Source: Gorsachius magnificus (taxonomy: Eukaryota; Chordata; Aves; Pelecaniformes; Ardeidae). From it: a stretch of DNA of 64,000 nt. The position numbers were made by a program, and so were the translations under genes. Of the stretch, positions 41,429-54,923 are shown one piece after another (the stretch's first letter is position 1; every line of letters begins with the position of its first letter). The stretch spans positions 39,340,885 through 39,404,884 of the forward strand of contig CM067109.1 of the NCBI GenBank assembly GCA_034008185.1. The letters are read 5' to 3'. The notes under the pieces are model-generated. The model was not told the origin of the DNA. It made no database searches and saw nothing but the letters and a program-made list of their open reading frames with translations.

Positions 41429-44400
41429 CTCTTTGCTGTTTTGTGAGAGCACATTAGAAGAAGTCTGAGGTTGTGTACAGATATGCTAATGTAGGAAGGG
41501 ATGAGTGAATAGAGACTCCTGTCATGAGACAAGTGGTAAGAACTGTTTTGAATAGTAAGTGGTTCAAAGGAATAAATAAGGGATTTCATCCAGTGGCAAA
41601 AATAACTGTGGGCTGCTGCAAATGAAATGAGTAGCATCAGAGCAGGAGAGCGTAACTTAAACTTAGTTGCATGGTAAAATAGAAATTCCAGACGATATAA
41701 ATCAAAAAGGCACTTAGGGTGTTTGCTTGCTTGTGGAGCAGTTCAGAAATAACGAGAATAATGGAAGGAAGGGAAGAGAGAGATAGCTGGTAATTCATTA
41801 AATATTGCAACAGTCAAAAATGATAGGTGGATAATGAGGTGTGTTGGACACATTGTTCTCCAGGAATAAAGAACGGTGACTAGTGTAGCAAGGTAATTCT
41901 CCATTCCCACTAAAAAGAGTTCTTCCTGTCCTTCCAAAAAGACTGAAAAGTACCTCACTTCTTAAGATTTTTTTTGGTCTAATCTGTAACTGCTATGTAA
42001 GAGAAAGTTTCCACAAAAAAGATAAGTCATAGAGACGTGATAGCAGAAATCACCTTAATGGAAGAGCAGGGGTTTTGTGGGAAGCAGTATACTGTTTCAG
42101 AGTCTGTCAGGCCAATAATATTGAAGCATGTTTGAAGCCAAGAAGCTCACCTCACATTCTGGTGATTTTAGTAGTCTTTGATATAGGCTGAATATTTATC
42201 CTGTTTGAGTGAGTAAGAAAAATCTGTGATGTATATCTGGATTTCCCTTATACCAGTGGTTATCAGAGTGTGGTCCCTGAGGCTGTGGCTGTTGCCAGTC
42301 ACTGGAGTTCCCTAGCTCTGAACAGGGTTGTACTCATTGGATCTGTTGTGATATGTATATTTTATATGCGTGCTAGGTGGCTTTGTGCTAGGGCACAAGA
42401 CAAGCCTTATGCTAGACTTTATAGTCTGTTAGTAGAAGTCTGAAATATGCTTTTCTTAGCATTTTTTTTAAAATAAAGAGAAGATAGAGTTTTTGTAAGC
42501 AGGTATGCAAAGCACCAAATCTTTTGAAAGAGTAAAACTACATACACATCCTTTCTGGTTTTTCCCTGCTCTCTTATTCTCTTTTTTTTAATAGATTTCT
42601 TCCTTTGAAAACATGAATGTTAAGTCCTTATTACATATTTATTGCCACAGCTTTTTTTTTCCAGGCATAGGAAAAAGTTCTTATGATTTTTTCTTTTTTT
42701 TCTCCCTAGAACTTCACTCACTGTAACGTTTATTTTATTGGACTAGACATCATCCATTGTTTTTCTTACACTCCCTTGTTCCATGACATACCTCTCTGCT
42801 TATCTCCTGTGTGATAGTTTCTGATACGATATTGTGACATTAGTGATACAGATTTTTTTTTTCTGTCTAAACTTTAGAATTGTCATATCTGAGCATCAGA
42901 CAAAGTAGACGCTCTTAGGAATTACAGGTTAGAGATAGGAGAAAGTTTTGTCATTAGTTAGAAGTATACTTGCATGATGGAAATCCCTTCAGGTTGTGAG
43001 GAGAATTAGCACAGGGAGAGCTGCTTATTGCTCCAAAATGCATCAGTACTGGTGATACTTATCCATATATGATGAAAATTAGCTTTAACTGTTGCAAGAT
43101 TTAACTTGAGGTGTGGTTTGCTTCTATCCAAAAATTGATTAAACTTAGAACTGAGTTTCATTTTAGCAGCAGGATTTGATAGTCAAGACTTTCCCCTTTT
43201 CTGATGGGAGTTTTCACATACCTAAAGAACCTTCCTGCCTCTTGGTTTCCTAGTACTTATTTCTCTTCTTACATGTTTAGACAGGGACAAACTTTACTAA
43301 GGAGGAGTTTGAAGAAAAGTAGTTTAGATTTTAGAACAAAAAGTTCATTTTTCTTATCATAGTAAGATCAGTTACTTTTATTTTCAGTTTTCACAAAAAC
43401 AGATTATACATACTTTATAGACAATCTAAAAAATGTAGCATTTAGTTCATTTTTTTATCCTCCAGATTTATGGAGAAATGGAGAAATTATTTAATAGGTA
43501 TTTCTCCAACTTGATCACTCCTCAGCTGGTGCTGAGTTTTGTTTTATTTGTTTAATGAACTTGAAGCCATTTTTCCTTTGATTCCTTTATGCCTGTATAA
43601 TAACAACTATATAGTGACATTGAAATAGAAATTTTGAAGTGGATGAGTCTTAGTACATAATGAGTGGTTGTATTGAAGGACAGATTCAAAAAAATAATGC
43701 ATTTTTCTGGTAATATTAAGATACGGATATTTTGCAAATATTGTGCTGCTATAATGTTGCACAGGTTCCTATTCTTTCCCTGGCTTCTTAGCATGTGATA
43801 CTAGCATGAGCTGAAGGCAATTGAAGTAACTATGAAAATGTCTCTTTTTACATGAAGTATCTTGCACAGAAGAACCTCTCTTTCTTCTAGAGTTCAGCAA
43901 GCTGTAAGTGTTCTAATTTCCCTTGAAGCTTCAATAATCAGACTAAAAAAATCAGTCCAAAGAATGTGGTAAGAATAAAACATATTGTATGTTCAAGTTG
44001 CAGAGCCAATGATGCCTGACGTCGTACAGCTTTGAGTCCAGTATTCCCTAAAACTTTATACCAGTATCCTCAGTTCTACTCTGTCTCTACAGTTTTTTAG
44101 CATTGGAGTTGCTCTCTTTGAGTGCTAATCAGTAACCCTAGTTATGACCTGTCTTTCCCACCTGTTTGGCCAATCAGGAGATGTGACTGGTGTTCTGTGG
44201 CTGGTTCAGAGCCAGACGTGCTGGCAAATGAGTATGCATGTACTAATCAGCAGCCAAAATTGAGAAGATTTGAATTCTGTTTGTGTATTCCTTTCATGCA
44301 AGGCATGCTAATTTTAGTCCATATCTCCTACTTGGCTACCGGTTTTCACAAAATGTGTAGGAGCTCTGGCCTGTTCTGGTTTGTCGAACTTGGTTTCTGT

Positions 44401-45524
44401 TTAGTAAGCCCAAAAGTTACTGGGGAGAGATACTGACAAGCAACAACGTGCTGACAAACTTAATTTCCTCAGAAACTAGGTTAACAAATTTAATTCCAGA
44501 ATACACACAGTTTTAATGTTCCACTCTTTCAGGATAGCTGAGAAAAGTTGTAATGTATTGGCTCTCAGGACTCTTGAGGTTTTTCTCTGGTGTCTTAGGA
44601 AGCCAATACCTCTTTGCAAAAATGGTCATTAATTAAATTCAATTGGAAACACTGAACAGCAAACAAATTTTGAAAATCTAAATTTTGAAACAAAGTTGAG
44701 AAAGTGGGACTTCTGAGATGACATGGACACAGGAACAGTATGTTTTAAATGTAGGATGGGATATGTTTTCCTTAATTTTTTGAGCACGTAAATGAAGAAA
44801 TTTATCATAACATCAGTGTTACATAAAAGTAGTTATACAAATTGATGTAATGTTTAAAGAACTTCAAGTATAAATAAACTACTAAAAAGCAAAATTATAC
44901 ATTATACAATCAGCTTGACTGGCAGTCTTCAGAATTTTCATCTTAAGCTTTGAGTAAGCTCAGGTGCTGATTTCCTGCTTGCTTTTAAAGCTTATGATAA
45001 AGTTGTGCCACCTTTCTGTATGCAAATAATTGCTTTCAGTGTATGTTGTCCAAAGCACTTCCAAAACAAACAAATCCAAGGATAATGTGAGATTAGTTCT
45101 AGCAGTGCAAAAAGAAGGGGCAGCATGCATTCTTGTGGGGCTAACTGGCATGCAATGGCCCCATCCCTATTTCCCCATTTCCATCCCACCCCCAATTAGT
45201 ACCCTAGTGCAGCAAACTGATCTTACAGCTGGAGCTGAGCAACTTTGTTGTAGTTGGAAAATGAATCTTGATGTTTTACTTAAGGACAAAACATGCCTGA
45301 ATGCTAGTCTGAGTGGGGCAGTACAACAGCTGACCTGCTGTTTGGCCATAGGATAATGGAGGCCTGTCAATGAGGGATGGATGATCACTGAATGCCAGAG
45401 TCATGTAGTTCTTTGAAAGTGATCTGAAGCATGCAAAGGGCAACTGGTTGACCAGAAGAATGGTATAAGGATGCTTGAAATGCCCATTTAATCAGGTGCA
45501 ATTTGCTAGCCTGTTATTTTGAAC
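41429..45524 (+). other. probable SRFBP1 intron 1 (continued), no exon recognised
   Basis: This is AT-rich sequence without recognisable exons. At 42,254 a motif CAGTGGTTATCAGAGTGTGG resembles the terminal repeat of ancient hAT/Charlie-type DNA transposons, but no matching far end was found. Overlapping frames at 44,960-45,388 on both strands have no recognisable domain. Confidence 0.4.
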
Positions 45525-45978
45525 CTCATGAGGCTCAATGAGGCCAAGTGCAAGGTCCTACACCTGAGCTGGGGTAACTCCCACTATCACTACAAGCTGG
45601 AGGATGAAGGATTGTGAGCAGCCCTGTGGAGAAGGACTTTGGGGGTACTGATGGATGAGAAACTGGATGTGAGCTGTCAATGTGCACTTGCAGCCCAGAA
45701 GGCCAACCATATCCTTGGCTGCCTCAAAGAAAGTGTGGCCATCAGGTCAAGGGAGGTTGTTCTGCCCCACTGCTCTGGTGAGACCCCACCTGGAGTACTG
45801 CATCCAGCTCTGGAGTCCTCCATACAGGAAAGACATGGACCTGTTGGAGCAGGTCCAGAGGAGGGCCACAAAAAAAGACCTGAGGGCTGGAGCACCTCTC
45901 CTATGAAAAAAGGCTGAGAGCTGGGGTTGTTGAGCTTGGAGAAGAGAAGGCTCTGGGGAGACCTTATTGCGGCCTCTG
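45525..45978 (+). mobile_element. CR1 fragment lacking its 3' end, plus strand
   Basis: About 450 bp correspond to the C-terminal reverse-transcriptase region of CR1. The blocks seen are AKCKVLHL-like, '[21 protein letters not shown]' (broken by frame changes) and [20 protein letters not shown]. The copy ends abruptly after GAGACCTTATTGCGGCCTCT without 3' UTR or octamers. Its sequence (for example ending CTGGAGCACCTCTCCTATGA) belongs to a different CR1 subgroup from the copies at 20.8, 41.0 and 62.2 kb. Loss of the 3' end must have followed insertion. Confidence 0.9.
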
Positions 45979-46474
45979 ACTCTTTTTTTAAGTGCGCAGT
46001 TTTTACAGAAAGGTGCCTATCTTACTTGAAGTGGAAGAAAAGAAGCAGTAACATGATGGTGCATCTTTAAAGGAAGAAAAAAACCCAAAGCCAAAGCAAT
46101 CACACCACTCCCCAAATTAATACTGGAAATACTGTTGTTGCATTTCTGACTTTATGTGAAGGATGTCATACCTGGTTTTGCCACAATTTTGTTTTCATGA
46201 TAGCAGTTCAGCTCTACGGGTTTGAATAAGGATTTTGATTTGTATAATTAATGCAAAAAATTACACAGTTTGTGAGTCAGTATAGTCAAGGTATGGTGTT
46301 ATGCTTCAGATTATGCAAGTAATACAGAGATTAATAATGTTGCCATGGGAGCAGTGCTTTTTTTTTTTTTCATCTGCTGTTAAAAAGTTCACCATTTGAA
46401 GAGAAAAAGGCAAAAAACCCCTCACCACTCTCATCATTTGTCATCCTGATAATTCTTATGTCCCTACTGTAGCT
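45979..46474 (+). other. spacer between CR1 pieces, nothing recognised
   Basis: This is AT-rich sequence with a short T run near 46,360. It contains no exon or recognisable repeat. Confidence 0.5.
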
Positions 46475-46529
46475 TCATAGAATCATAGAATAGAATCACC
46501 TCGGTTGGAAAAGACCTTTAAGATCATCT
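46475..46529 (-). mobile_element. CR1 3'-end fragment, minus strand
   Basis: TCATAGAATCATAGAATAGA followed by ATCACCTCGGTTGGAAAAGA and CCTTTAAGATCATC is the reverse complement of a CR1 3' end. It shows a GATCTTAAAGGTCTTTTCCAACC-type stretch followed by ATTCTATG octamers. Only about 55 bp are present. It is a very short, well-preserved, extremely 5'-truncated insertion, 0.5 kb from the 3'-less plus-strand CR1. Confidence 0.92.
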
Positions 46530-49500
46530 GCTATTGCTGTCTTCCTGTGAAATCCAGGCATAAGGTGGCGTGAAATTCACATGTCGCTTCTAGCTAGAGC
46601 TCTGGTCTAATTAAGAAATACTAGACATAGAAATCCATTCATTTGAGTTTGGCTGTGTTGACTGCCTTGGTCACATCCCCCTGCAACATTCCATGGAAAT
46701 ATTTTTAGCAGAGTGCTAGCTGGGGCTTTTCAGACTCATATCCAGCTGATCAATTAAATGCAGGGTTAGAAATTGCCTTCAGGTAGTCCTCCGTTTTGGA
46801 AGACTTGTGTAATTTTTATTTCCATGTGGTGACCTATGTGCTGTTTTATGTAAAATAGCATCTTTGGGCTAGTTTATCACAGTTACTTTTTATTTGGACA
46901 TTTACATGTACTGCTCTTTATTAGGGTTTATAAATGTGTCTAGCCAGCTTATGATCCTGGTTTGGACTTGAGAGCTCAAATGCTTTCTGAAGTACTACAT
47001 AGAGCCTGACTCCGTACAATGAAACACCGACTTCGAAGCAGTAGATCCATTAAATTTTGGTCTTTGGCAATGAGCAAGTAATTCTAGACTAGCCTTACTC
47101 CCTCCCAACTATCTGAGATATTTGGAATTGCTTTTCAAAACCTTTAGATGAAAATGATCTTTGCTAGCTGTCTGAGTACTCATTGTGGTTTCTACTTGGA
47201 GAATTTATGCTAGACATGACAACTGTGCTCCATACAGGAGGAAATACGGTGCTACATTGAAAAAAGAAATTTGTGTTTCAGTGCTTCAGTTGAGAAAGTA
47301 CAAAGTAAGCAGCATGGACAGACTGTGGAGGAAGGGTTTGACAGTAACTCCCAAGGAGTGTGTGCATTGCTTTTCATGTGAGAAAGGTGGAAATGTGCCC
47401 TTGTAGGCAGTGTGCTTTTTCCCATTCACCTTTAGGAGCCCCCCTTGGGAACCTGATAGGGGGAGTGCCCAGAGGCTGGAGAGGCAGTGGGAGTTTTGCT
47501 TTGCAGTTGCCTCCAGCTAGTGATGGTGCTTCTGCCTGCTTTGGACAGCAGGGTGCTATATTTTAATGCAGAAAAGGTTGCCTTGTGTTTCATGAACTTG
47601 ACTACATTCTGTTAGCTGTATTGTTATATACTTCAGTCCCCTTGGTTCAAACCTGTTTGCATGTATCTGAAGGTGGCAAAGGCAAGATTAATGCTACATT
47701 GGCATGGCACAGATGCTAGCTGAAGAAACTGTGTGTTTTTCTTAGCACTCTCTATGCTGGGATTTGATCAGGGATAGCTCATTGATTGTAGTTTGTTTTG
47801 TTGCAGCCTATCTCTCTGTCCCATTCTGTATATTTTCACTTTGCTATTTAGTCCTGGAACTAGCTAGCATTCATGTGACCAACCATAAGGGGAAACAGTT
47901 CAGGAAACTGATCTGGCTGAAAACACCTTGTTTTGGCTTTTGTATGGTGAAGACGTGTGGGGTTTTTCTTTTTTGTGGATATATATTTGTTTAAAACTGT
48001 CTTGGAATTGAACAACTGAACCCTGATATTCCACATAAGTGCATTTACTTTGTTCTTTTTGCCTTTACCTCCCTACTTATATATGTTTTTACAATGCAAA
48101 TACATGAAGCTGTAATAAGTCTAAGACTGGTTATTTCCAGATATTTTGACATGTATGAAATATATACTGTAATATAGTGATTCTTTTTCTAAAAAAGAAA
48201 AAAAAAAGTAAACTTGGCAATTCCTAACTTTTCCTAAGAATCTAAAAATCGTTAGATCTTTCAAGCTGACATTCCAGATAATAGAGAGAAATATTTGTAA
48301 TGAAGTTCCAGAAACATTTTTTCGCTTAGATTATTCACTCAAAAGATTATGTACTATTGTTAGTTCTGGCTAATATGTGATCCAGCTGCAGGTGTTTTTA
48401 ATTTTAAAACACTCTGTTGCCAAATAGCACCAAAAATTAACGTTTAGAATACTCTGTTGCCATGGTAATTTCTTGGTTAGAAGACTGCCAAGTAACTATA
48501 AAATTGAACCAATGCTTTTGGTGTGCCCTAAAACAAGGAAAGGGAAGATCAGTGAGAACTGAAACATTACTTAGTTCCATGTTTTTCTTGTAGGTATTGG
48601 AGAGACGTTGAATACTCAAATACATTTCACTTTCTTTTTATTTTTCTTAAGCTGGATTTCTTGCTTTGACATTTGTTGATGTGTAATTCAAGCAACATAC
48701 ACAACTGAATTTGGTGTGGGCTTAGTGACATTTTCCCTTTCTACTTTAGCAATGCTGCTTAAACTTGAGGGAGTTTGGAAGCAAATTTCTTAATACAGTA
48801 AAATCAAAAAGCTGTTCTATACCTTTGGGCACATGGAAATAATTTTTTCCTTTTGCTTTGAGCCATTCTGATCTTAATGGATCAGACTTTTATTTCAACC
48901 TGCTGGGGTTCTCTTGACATGAAAGGGTTCCACTAGGACTGAGGTATAGCTTGTACCTACAATTTTATTTATCGCTAGCATTCATTCACGGGACCCAATT
49001 TGTATAGGTATGTGGTAATTTGTTGATGGGGATTTGATCAGGTATATTTAAAATAGATTCTTTCCTGAGACAGAATTTACAAGGTTGATTCTTGATGTTT
49101 TCTCATTGTCATGCCACTGTCAGGTGTGACCTTCATGTCGAATAAAGCCTGTTAGCCTTGAGAGAACAGGGAGAAACTGAAGCAGAAAAGCAAACTCAGA
49201 ACCACCCTTTTTTATTTCTTTCCAGGCATCAAGTGACAGAAAAGACATAAGACCTTATATTGCAAAGTGGATTTAGACATGTCTATGTAAAATTACAGAA
49301 TATTGCTTAGGAATGATATCTTCAACTGTAAATGAAATTTTTTTGCAATTGTGTCTGGACCTTGAAGCCAGTCATCATATAGGAGAGACTTCACCACACT
49401 GGGGGAGAGGAGGGAGACCTTTCTTTAATCGGTGTGTGTTTGTATAGCATTATGGATATTTCAGAACACTATAAATTCTTACACTGAATTTTTTCACTGG

Positions 49501-52299
49501 ATGAGGTTAGGTGCAGTGTCCTTCCTTGAGGAGAACAGAATGATTTGTCTTTTCTGGTTACTTGTACAAGAACTAGGACTAGACTGTGTGCTGGCATAAA
49601 GCAGAAGTGGATGAAGAAAATCCAGTCTGTCTAGTGCTGGTTGTTTAAGGATTTAATAATTTGTTTAAGTGCATTATTGGGTCAGGACCAAAATGTTCAG
49701 CACCTCGTGGGCTGAAGCCCAAGGAGAACAGTTGTGTGTGCTCCAGGCTGCTCAGAGGAAAAAGACATGGCCATCAGTTTATTGGCTTTCATGCATTTTG
49801 GATAGCTGGGGCTGACTGCATAAGTAAACTTCTATTAACTTTGAGTTAAGAAGAATTTAAGACATTCTGGGTCTTTGAGGTATTTTCATGTACAGTACTA
49901 GCTTTTGTACATGGTAACATGAAAAAAACACTTTTCATATTGTAAACCTACATGGTTCTTCTAGTATCTTAGTGTTTTTGAATAGAATATATTAAACAAG
50001 TCATGGGTAGAAACATGTTATTACTTATTTTTTCTCTTAATCCATTGGATTAATATTTTTTGAAGAATGGTTTGGTTTGGGGGATTTTTTTTTTTATCAA
50101 GTATGGTTTATACTATAGTTCAGAGTAGACACATACTTTTCTTGATATACTACAAATCTTTAGTCACACTTTCCTTTATTTTTTTCTAATTGGCTGAACA
50201 CTAGCTTAGTTTGGAGGCATGTTGCCTGTACAGACCTCAAAACAAGTTTCAGAAGTGGCCAAGTATAACATTTTATTCCAGTGTAGTGTTCCTTTGAGAA
50301 CTTTGCTGCTGTTGTCTTAAAAATGTGAAGGCAAATACCTTTGACTAGTCATGTGAATTTGAATGTAATATTGTGCTTATACTGTCATTTTGTCCGCATT
50401 GCTTGGTGTGTTGTGGCCATTGCCAGTATGAGGACCATTCTGTAATGAGTTAAAGTTTTGGAACCTAAATCAGATAATTTTTTGGTTCTTTCATTGAAAA
50501 ATACCTTAGGTTTCTCTTCAAGAAGCTTGAAAGTTTTCATAAAAGTTTTTTTTACAACAGCTAACTTGTGTGGGAGGCTCTTAACTTTCTGTTCTATTAC
50601 AATGTGTTTTGTATTATATACAATAACCATATCCCATTAACTTAAAGGGATAATGTACATGATCAGAAGCCATTTCCAGTAAGTCCAACACTGATTCAGG
50701 CACTGATTGAGCTCTTTCAAGATTTTGTTAGTTGAAATTAAGTAATTTGTAACTATGACTGAAATACCAGTATTCAAACTAAAGTATTTTCTTGCAAAAA
50801 AAAATAAAAAATAGAAGGAAACTTAGAGATCAAAGGTACAATTAAACAATCCTGTGTCAGTTTCCCTCCCTTTATTCCCCCTGCTTGGGCATGAGGAGGG
50901 CTTGGACATGTTGAGGGTTGAGGAAGGCTTGATCGGACTAGCACACAAGAGGGCAAGTCTTTGGGAATGGTTATTCACCCTTCAGAAGCAGGAGCAACCT
51001 GGAATAAGGCAGCAAAGTGGCTGAAGCTGTTGGTTTCTCCTTCCTCAGCTGAAAATTCTGGGTTAAATACAGTACTTGTGATGCTTTTAAACATACACTT
51101 GTGAGGTGCATTGTTTGCTGGAAATTGCTTTCTTGGTTTGATGTATACCCTCTTGTTACTTGTTACCATGCCACGTGTACCCATCCGTCCACATCAGGGC
51201 TTTTTTTATTGCCAAATACTGCTGCTGCTAACAGCGAGTACTGGGAGTGAACGTAGATTGTGCTGAAGTGAGCAATTCCTGTTGTAATACCCTTCAGTAA
51301 TGCACACTCCTTGGGTAAAAGCAAATTGGAGGAGAGGATTTCTAGTTCTTGTCTGGCTAGTAATCTGCTGGTCCCATGCTGTACCCATGTTTGCCCCTTC
51401 TCTATTGAAACAGCAGCAGCTACTGTGGCTTGAAATGGCTCAGTGCAGTTGGCTGGTAGAGGTCATGTTTTGTGGCAGTGCTTACTGTAGGTTGCAAGCT
51501 GTTGAGGTGATGGAAGCCTCTCTTTGTGGAATACCTGCAGCCATAGAATTTTTTTGTATTTCATCTTTGTTTAGGATCTGTAGTAATATCAGTACTTATA
51601 GTGTACTGTGCAAGGCACACTGCAGAATGGAAGTGATTCTTATTCTTAACCATAGCTTTTGTGCTTTGAGGCTAGAGAGTGTTACTACCTTGGCTGCTTT
51701 TTAAAAGTGAGTTCACTTCCCCTATGATCTCTTTTAGATTTAGTAATTTAGATATCACCAATACTTTTATATTCTCTATTCTTACTTTTTAAAAATTGTA
51801 ATTAATAAATATTTATTATCATTACTAAACACATATATTTCTTAATAAATACTAATGGTTTAATTGCCTTGTAGATAATGGTTTCCAACAGAATAAAGAA
51901 ATATGTTCAACAAAGGAAAGCATTCTTTGTTGCAAAAAATCCTTGAAGTGGTTATTTCTGCTTACAATTGCAGGCTTCCTGAATTTCCAGGAATCCTAGA
52001 ATGTGTTCCTATTGATAGAAGAAATCATTTGCATTGAGATTTGGCTGTGTTTATAATTATTCTTTTGCATTTACTGCAACCTCTTAGTAGATTGAAAATC
52101 CATATTGCCCGGTCTTAAAGCATGGGTTAGTCTGATCCCGACTTAATACTGCAGCCTTTCTAAGTTTTGGTGCAAAAACTTCTCCTGTTCTTGTTGTCTT
52201 TCCTTAACCTAGTTATAAAAAATCTTACTTATTATGAATAAAGAGTTGTTATTGTTTTTCAAAATATACTACTGGTTGGGGGGAGTGGGAGTATGGTTT

Positions 52300-52302
<3 letters not shown>
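46530..52302 (+). other. probable SRFBP1 intron 1 (continued), no exon recognised
   Basis: No exon, RNA gene or repeat family was recognised. The longest frame, 134 codons at 51,300-51,704, has no domain I know and no coding support. Confidence 0.4.

Positions 52303-52336
<34 letters not shown>
52303..52336. repeat. 34-T homopolymer
   Basis: An uninterrupted run of 34 T (A on the other strand) follows GA. It could be the poly-A remnant of a minus-strand retrotransposed sequence ending here, but nothing to its right (52,337 on) was recognised as a retrocopy. A simple expansion is equally possible. Its length in the assembly is uncertain. Confidence 0.9.
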
Positions 52337-52339
<3 letters not shown>

Positions 52340-54043
52340 CAAGATGAAGTTGCCTATCTCATTTTGTAACACGAGAGGCGGGTAGTTCAGTGAGCCCTAG
52401 GAGCCACCCTGGTGGTCTAAGCCCCATTGTTTCAGGCACACTGTAAATCTAAAGCAAAACTTTTTTGATTTGTGTCCCAAAGAGCTGACTGCTTTCTTGA
52501 GAACTTTATGAGTACTTCCAAGAACACAGCCGATGCATACTGTCCCGTGTGAAAGAAGTGACTGTGGATTACATGAATTGATATTTCTAGTCTGCCAGAG
52601 CGAATACCTTCCCTCATTCCTGCTGTCATATGTCTATACAGCCTTCATTGGCTTGCAGCAGGGGAAGCTGGGTTTTGGCTCTTGTAGGCCCCGGAAACAT
52701 GTTATGCCTGCACTAATATTTCTAATAAAAAATATATTAAAAAATATTTTTTGAGAGGAAAGTTAAGTATACTTTGTGTTTGGATACACAGTAACTAAAA
52801 TGTAACATATGAGTTATTTAAATTAAATATGTTTGTAGCTTGTGGGTGTTTTTAATGGTTAAAAAACCAAGCAAAACTAAAACCAAACAACCCCCCCTCT
52901 CCAAACTTTCTAAGAAGACATACCCAGCTTGCATCTGAAGTGCCAAACTGCTAGAACATAGTATCTAAGAGGTATTCAGCCAGAACATGCTCTGTTTTCT
53001 TTCTTCCATTTAAAAGAAGCCATAATACTAGCTGTGATAATTCCATTCAATATTTTATAAAAATAAATGTTTACATGCTCAGATGTCAAATGGTAATGTA
53101 AGAATTTCTTCCTTAGTGGATGGAGACCCGAGCAGTGCTGCTGTCTAGCAGAGACTTGGCACAGATGCTTTTTGGCATGTGGTTTCTGCTGTTAAGTGAA
53201 GTAGAAATGCCTGTAGTAAGTAGGCCTGTGTGCACAGTTATTTTCACTAGGGTAACTGAGGTAAGTACTGACCTTTGCTGTACAAATTTTAGAACAGGAG
53301 ACCCAATTTTATGTCATTCTTGTCTCAAAAATGTTCTTTGCCTTTTCCCTTTTCTCTGTGCAAGTGCCAGTAACGCTGCCCCACTACAACTCCCTTCCCC
53401 TGCTTTTTGGGGGAGCGCTGCTCCACATGCTGCTTCTTTGCCCTGGCAGAGATGGGGCTGGCAATCGGCATGTGCCCCTCTCCAGAAATTGCTTTGCTCT
53501 GATTGATTCACCCTTCAGTAGAGCCACTGCTGAGTACAGATCAAGGTGTAACCGCTTGCTTGTGTTGGTAGCCTAGCTACAAACATAACCAGGTGTGCAA
53601 AATATGGGGGGGAGGGGGAGTTGGCTGTATTTTTAGTAAATGAGATAGTCTTGCCTTTGTAATCTCTGCACAGCGGTATATACTAGCCAGGCTTCCCATT
53701 ATATGCATGAAATGTTCCTCTGAGCTTTGAAGATTATTTTGTTTTTTCTTTTTCTGGTCAAGCTTGATCCAGGTTTACAACTGACCTGATGGTGCAATCG
53801 CCATCAATCAATCATTTTGATGTTATCATTGAGAAATTAGAAGGTAAAGAGGTAAAGAACAGCCTTGAGAAAGATGTGACAACTTACTCTGACACTTATG
53901 CCACTGGAAGAATTTAAGAGAAGTTTGGCTTTTTGTCAGGAAGGCTGATTTTTTTTGCTTGTTTCAATATTTCGTATTTTCTAAGTTTAACTGTTAAATA
54001 CAAAATCTTTATAATAGTGATAGTAAGATACCTCTGAATAAAT
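52337..54043 (+). other. probable SRFBP1 intron 1 (continued)
   Basis: No exon was recognised. A 128-codon plus frame at 53,120-53,506 and its overlapping partners on both strands show no domain and are treated as chance. Confidence 0.4.
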
Positions 54044-54063
54044 GGGGGGGGGGGGGGGGGGGG
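54044..54063. repeat. 20-G homopolymer
   Basis: An uninterrupted run of 20 G lies in AT-rich intron sequence about 0.9 kb before SRFBP1 exon 2. It is expected to vary in length and to be error-prone in assemblies. Confidence 0.9.
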
Positions 54064-54923
54064 AGGAGCCTCAGTTGTAAAAAACCAAGGTTATAAGTCA
54101 CTATTGACTCCCTGTATCTCCAAAATGTGCATCATTGACAAGACAATGCCTAGGCCTGAGGTTTCCCATGATGGAATTTAATAGCGAACTGTTGTAAAGA
54201 TTCATATGTTTGTACCATCTATCTAATAATAATTAGAATTCTGTTTGTTTCTTTTATTTTGGGGCAAGAAATAAGACCAAATCATCACTGTCAAGGTTTC
54301 TTTAATACTGTCTACTTTGAAATACATTTCGAGAAGAGAGTGCTAGGTAGGATAGGAAGTTGAAAGATACTACAGTGAGTTGGAAATCACTTTGATTTTA
54401 TTTTCAATAAAAATCAAATACATAAAGATTTTCATATCTCAAATTCTGTTCTATAATAAATAATGTTTAGTTTGGGAGTCTTTCCTTAACCTTTCAAAAT
54501 GTTTTGTAACGAAAATGCTTTTACGTATTATGTACTAATGGAAAAGTACTGGTGCTGTTTCACCGGGACAAAAATAAATGGAGGCAAAAGGTGAGTCTCT
54601 TCAAATCTCTAATATTATTCTTAGAACTAGACTGAGCTAAAGTATGGCTACCTAGGAATGTCTTGTCTTCTGGTTAGACCTCAAACACATTTTTAGACTG
54701 TTGGTTGTTCTTCTCTGATGTTTATGGAAGCAGTTTGATTTTTAAATGAAATTTGAATTAATTTGAACTCAGATTTGGTTATCTGGGGAATGCACTCCGT
54801 TTTCAAAACCAGTTCTTGCTGTTGAAGTAATTTCTAAAATTTTAAGTCAATGTAATGAAAGTTTTGTATATGGAAACTAGTGAACGAAAGCAAACTTTAT
54901 AATGTCTTATATCTTTCTGACAG

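Noticed and set aside
41820..41850. GATAATGAG followed by GTGTGT as a candidate first SRFBP1 exon ending in Asn-Glu
   Set aside because: The codons before it do not give the expected Leu-Asn-Leu-Asn context. It is AT-rich intron sequence with no promoter nearby.
51300..51704. 134-codon plus frame, the longest plus frame outside CR1, the CpG island and the 1.0-1.5 kb patch
   Set aside because: No domain, no conservation evidence available, and located in what is probably an SRFBP1 intron.
53120..53506. 128-codon plus frame
   Set aside because: Overlapping frames on both strands in a GC-richer patch, without recognisable motifs.
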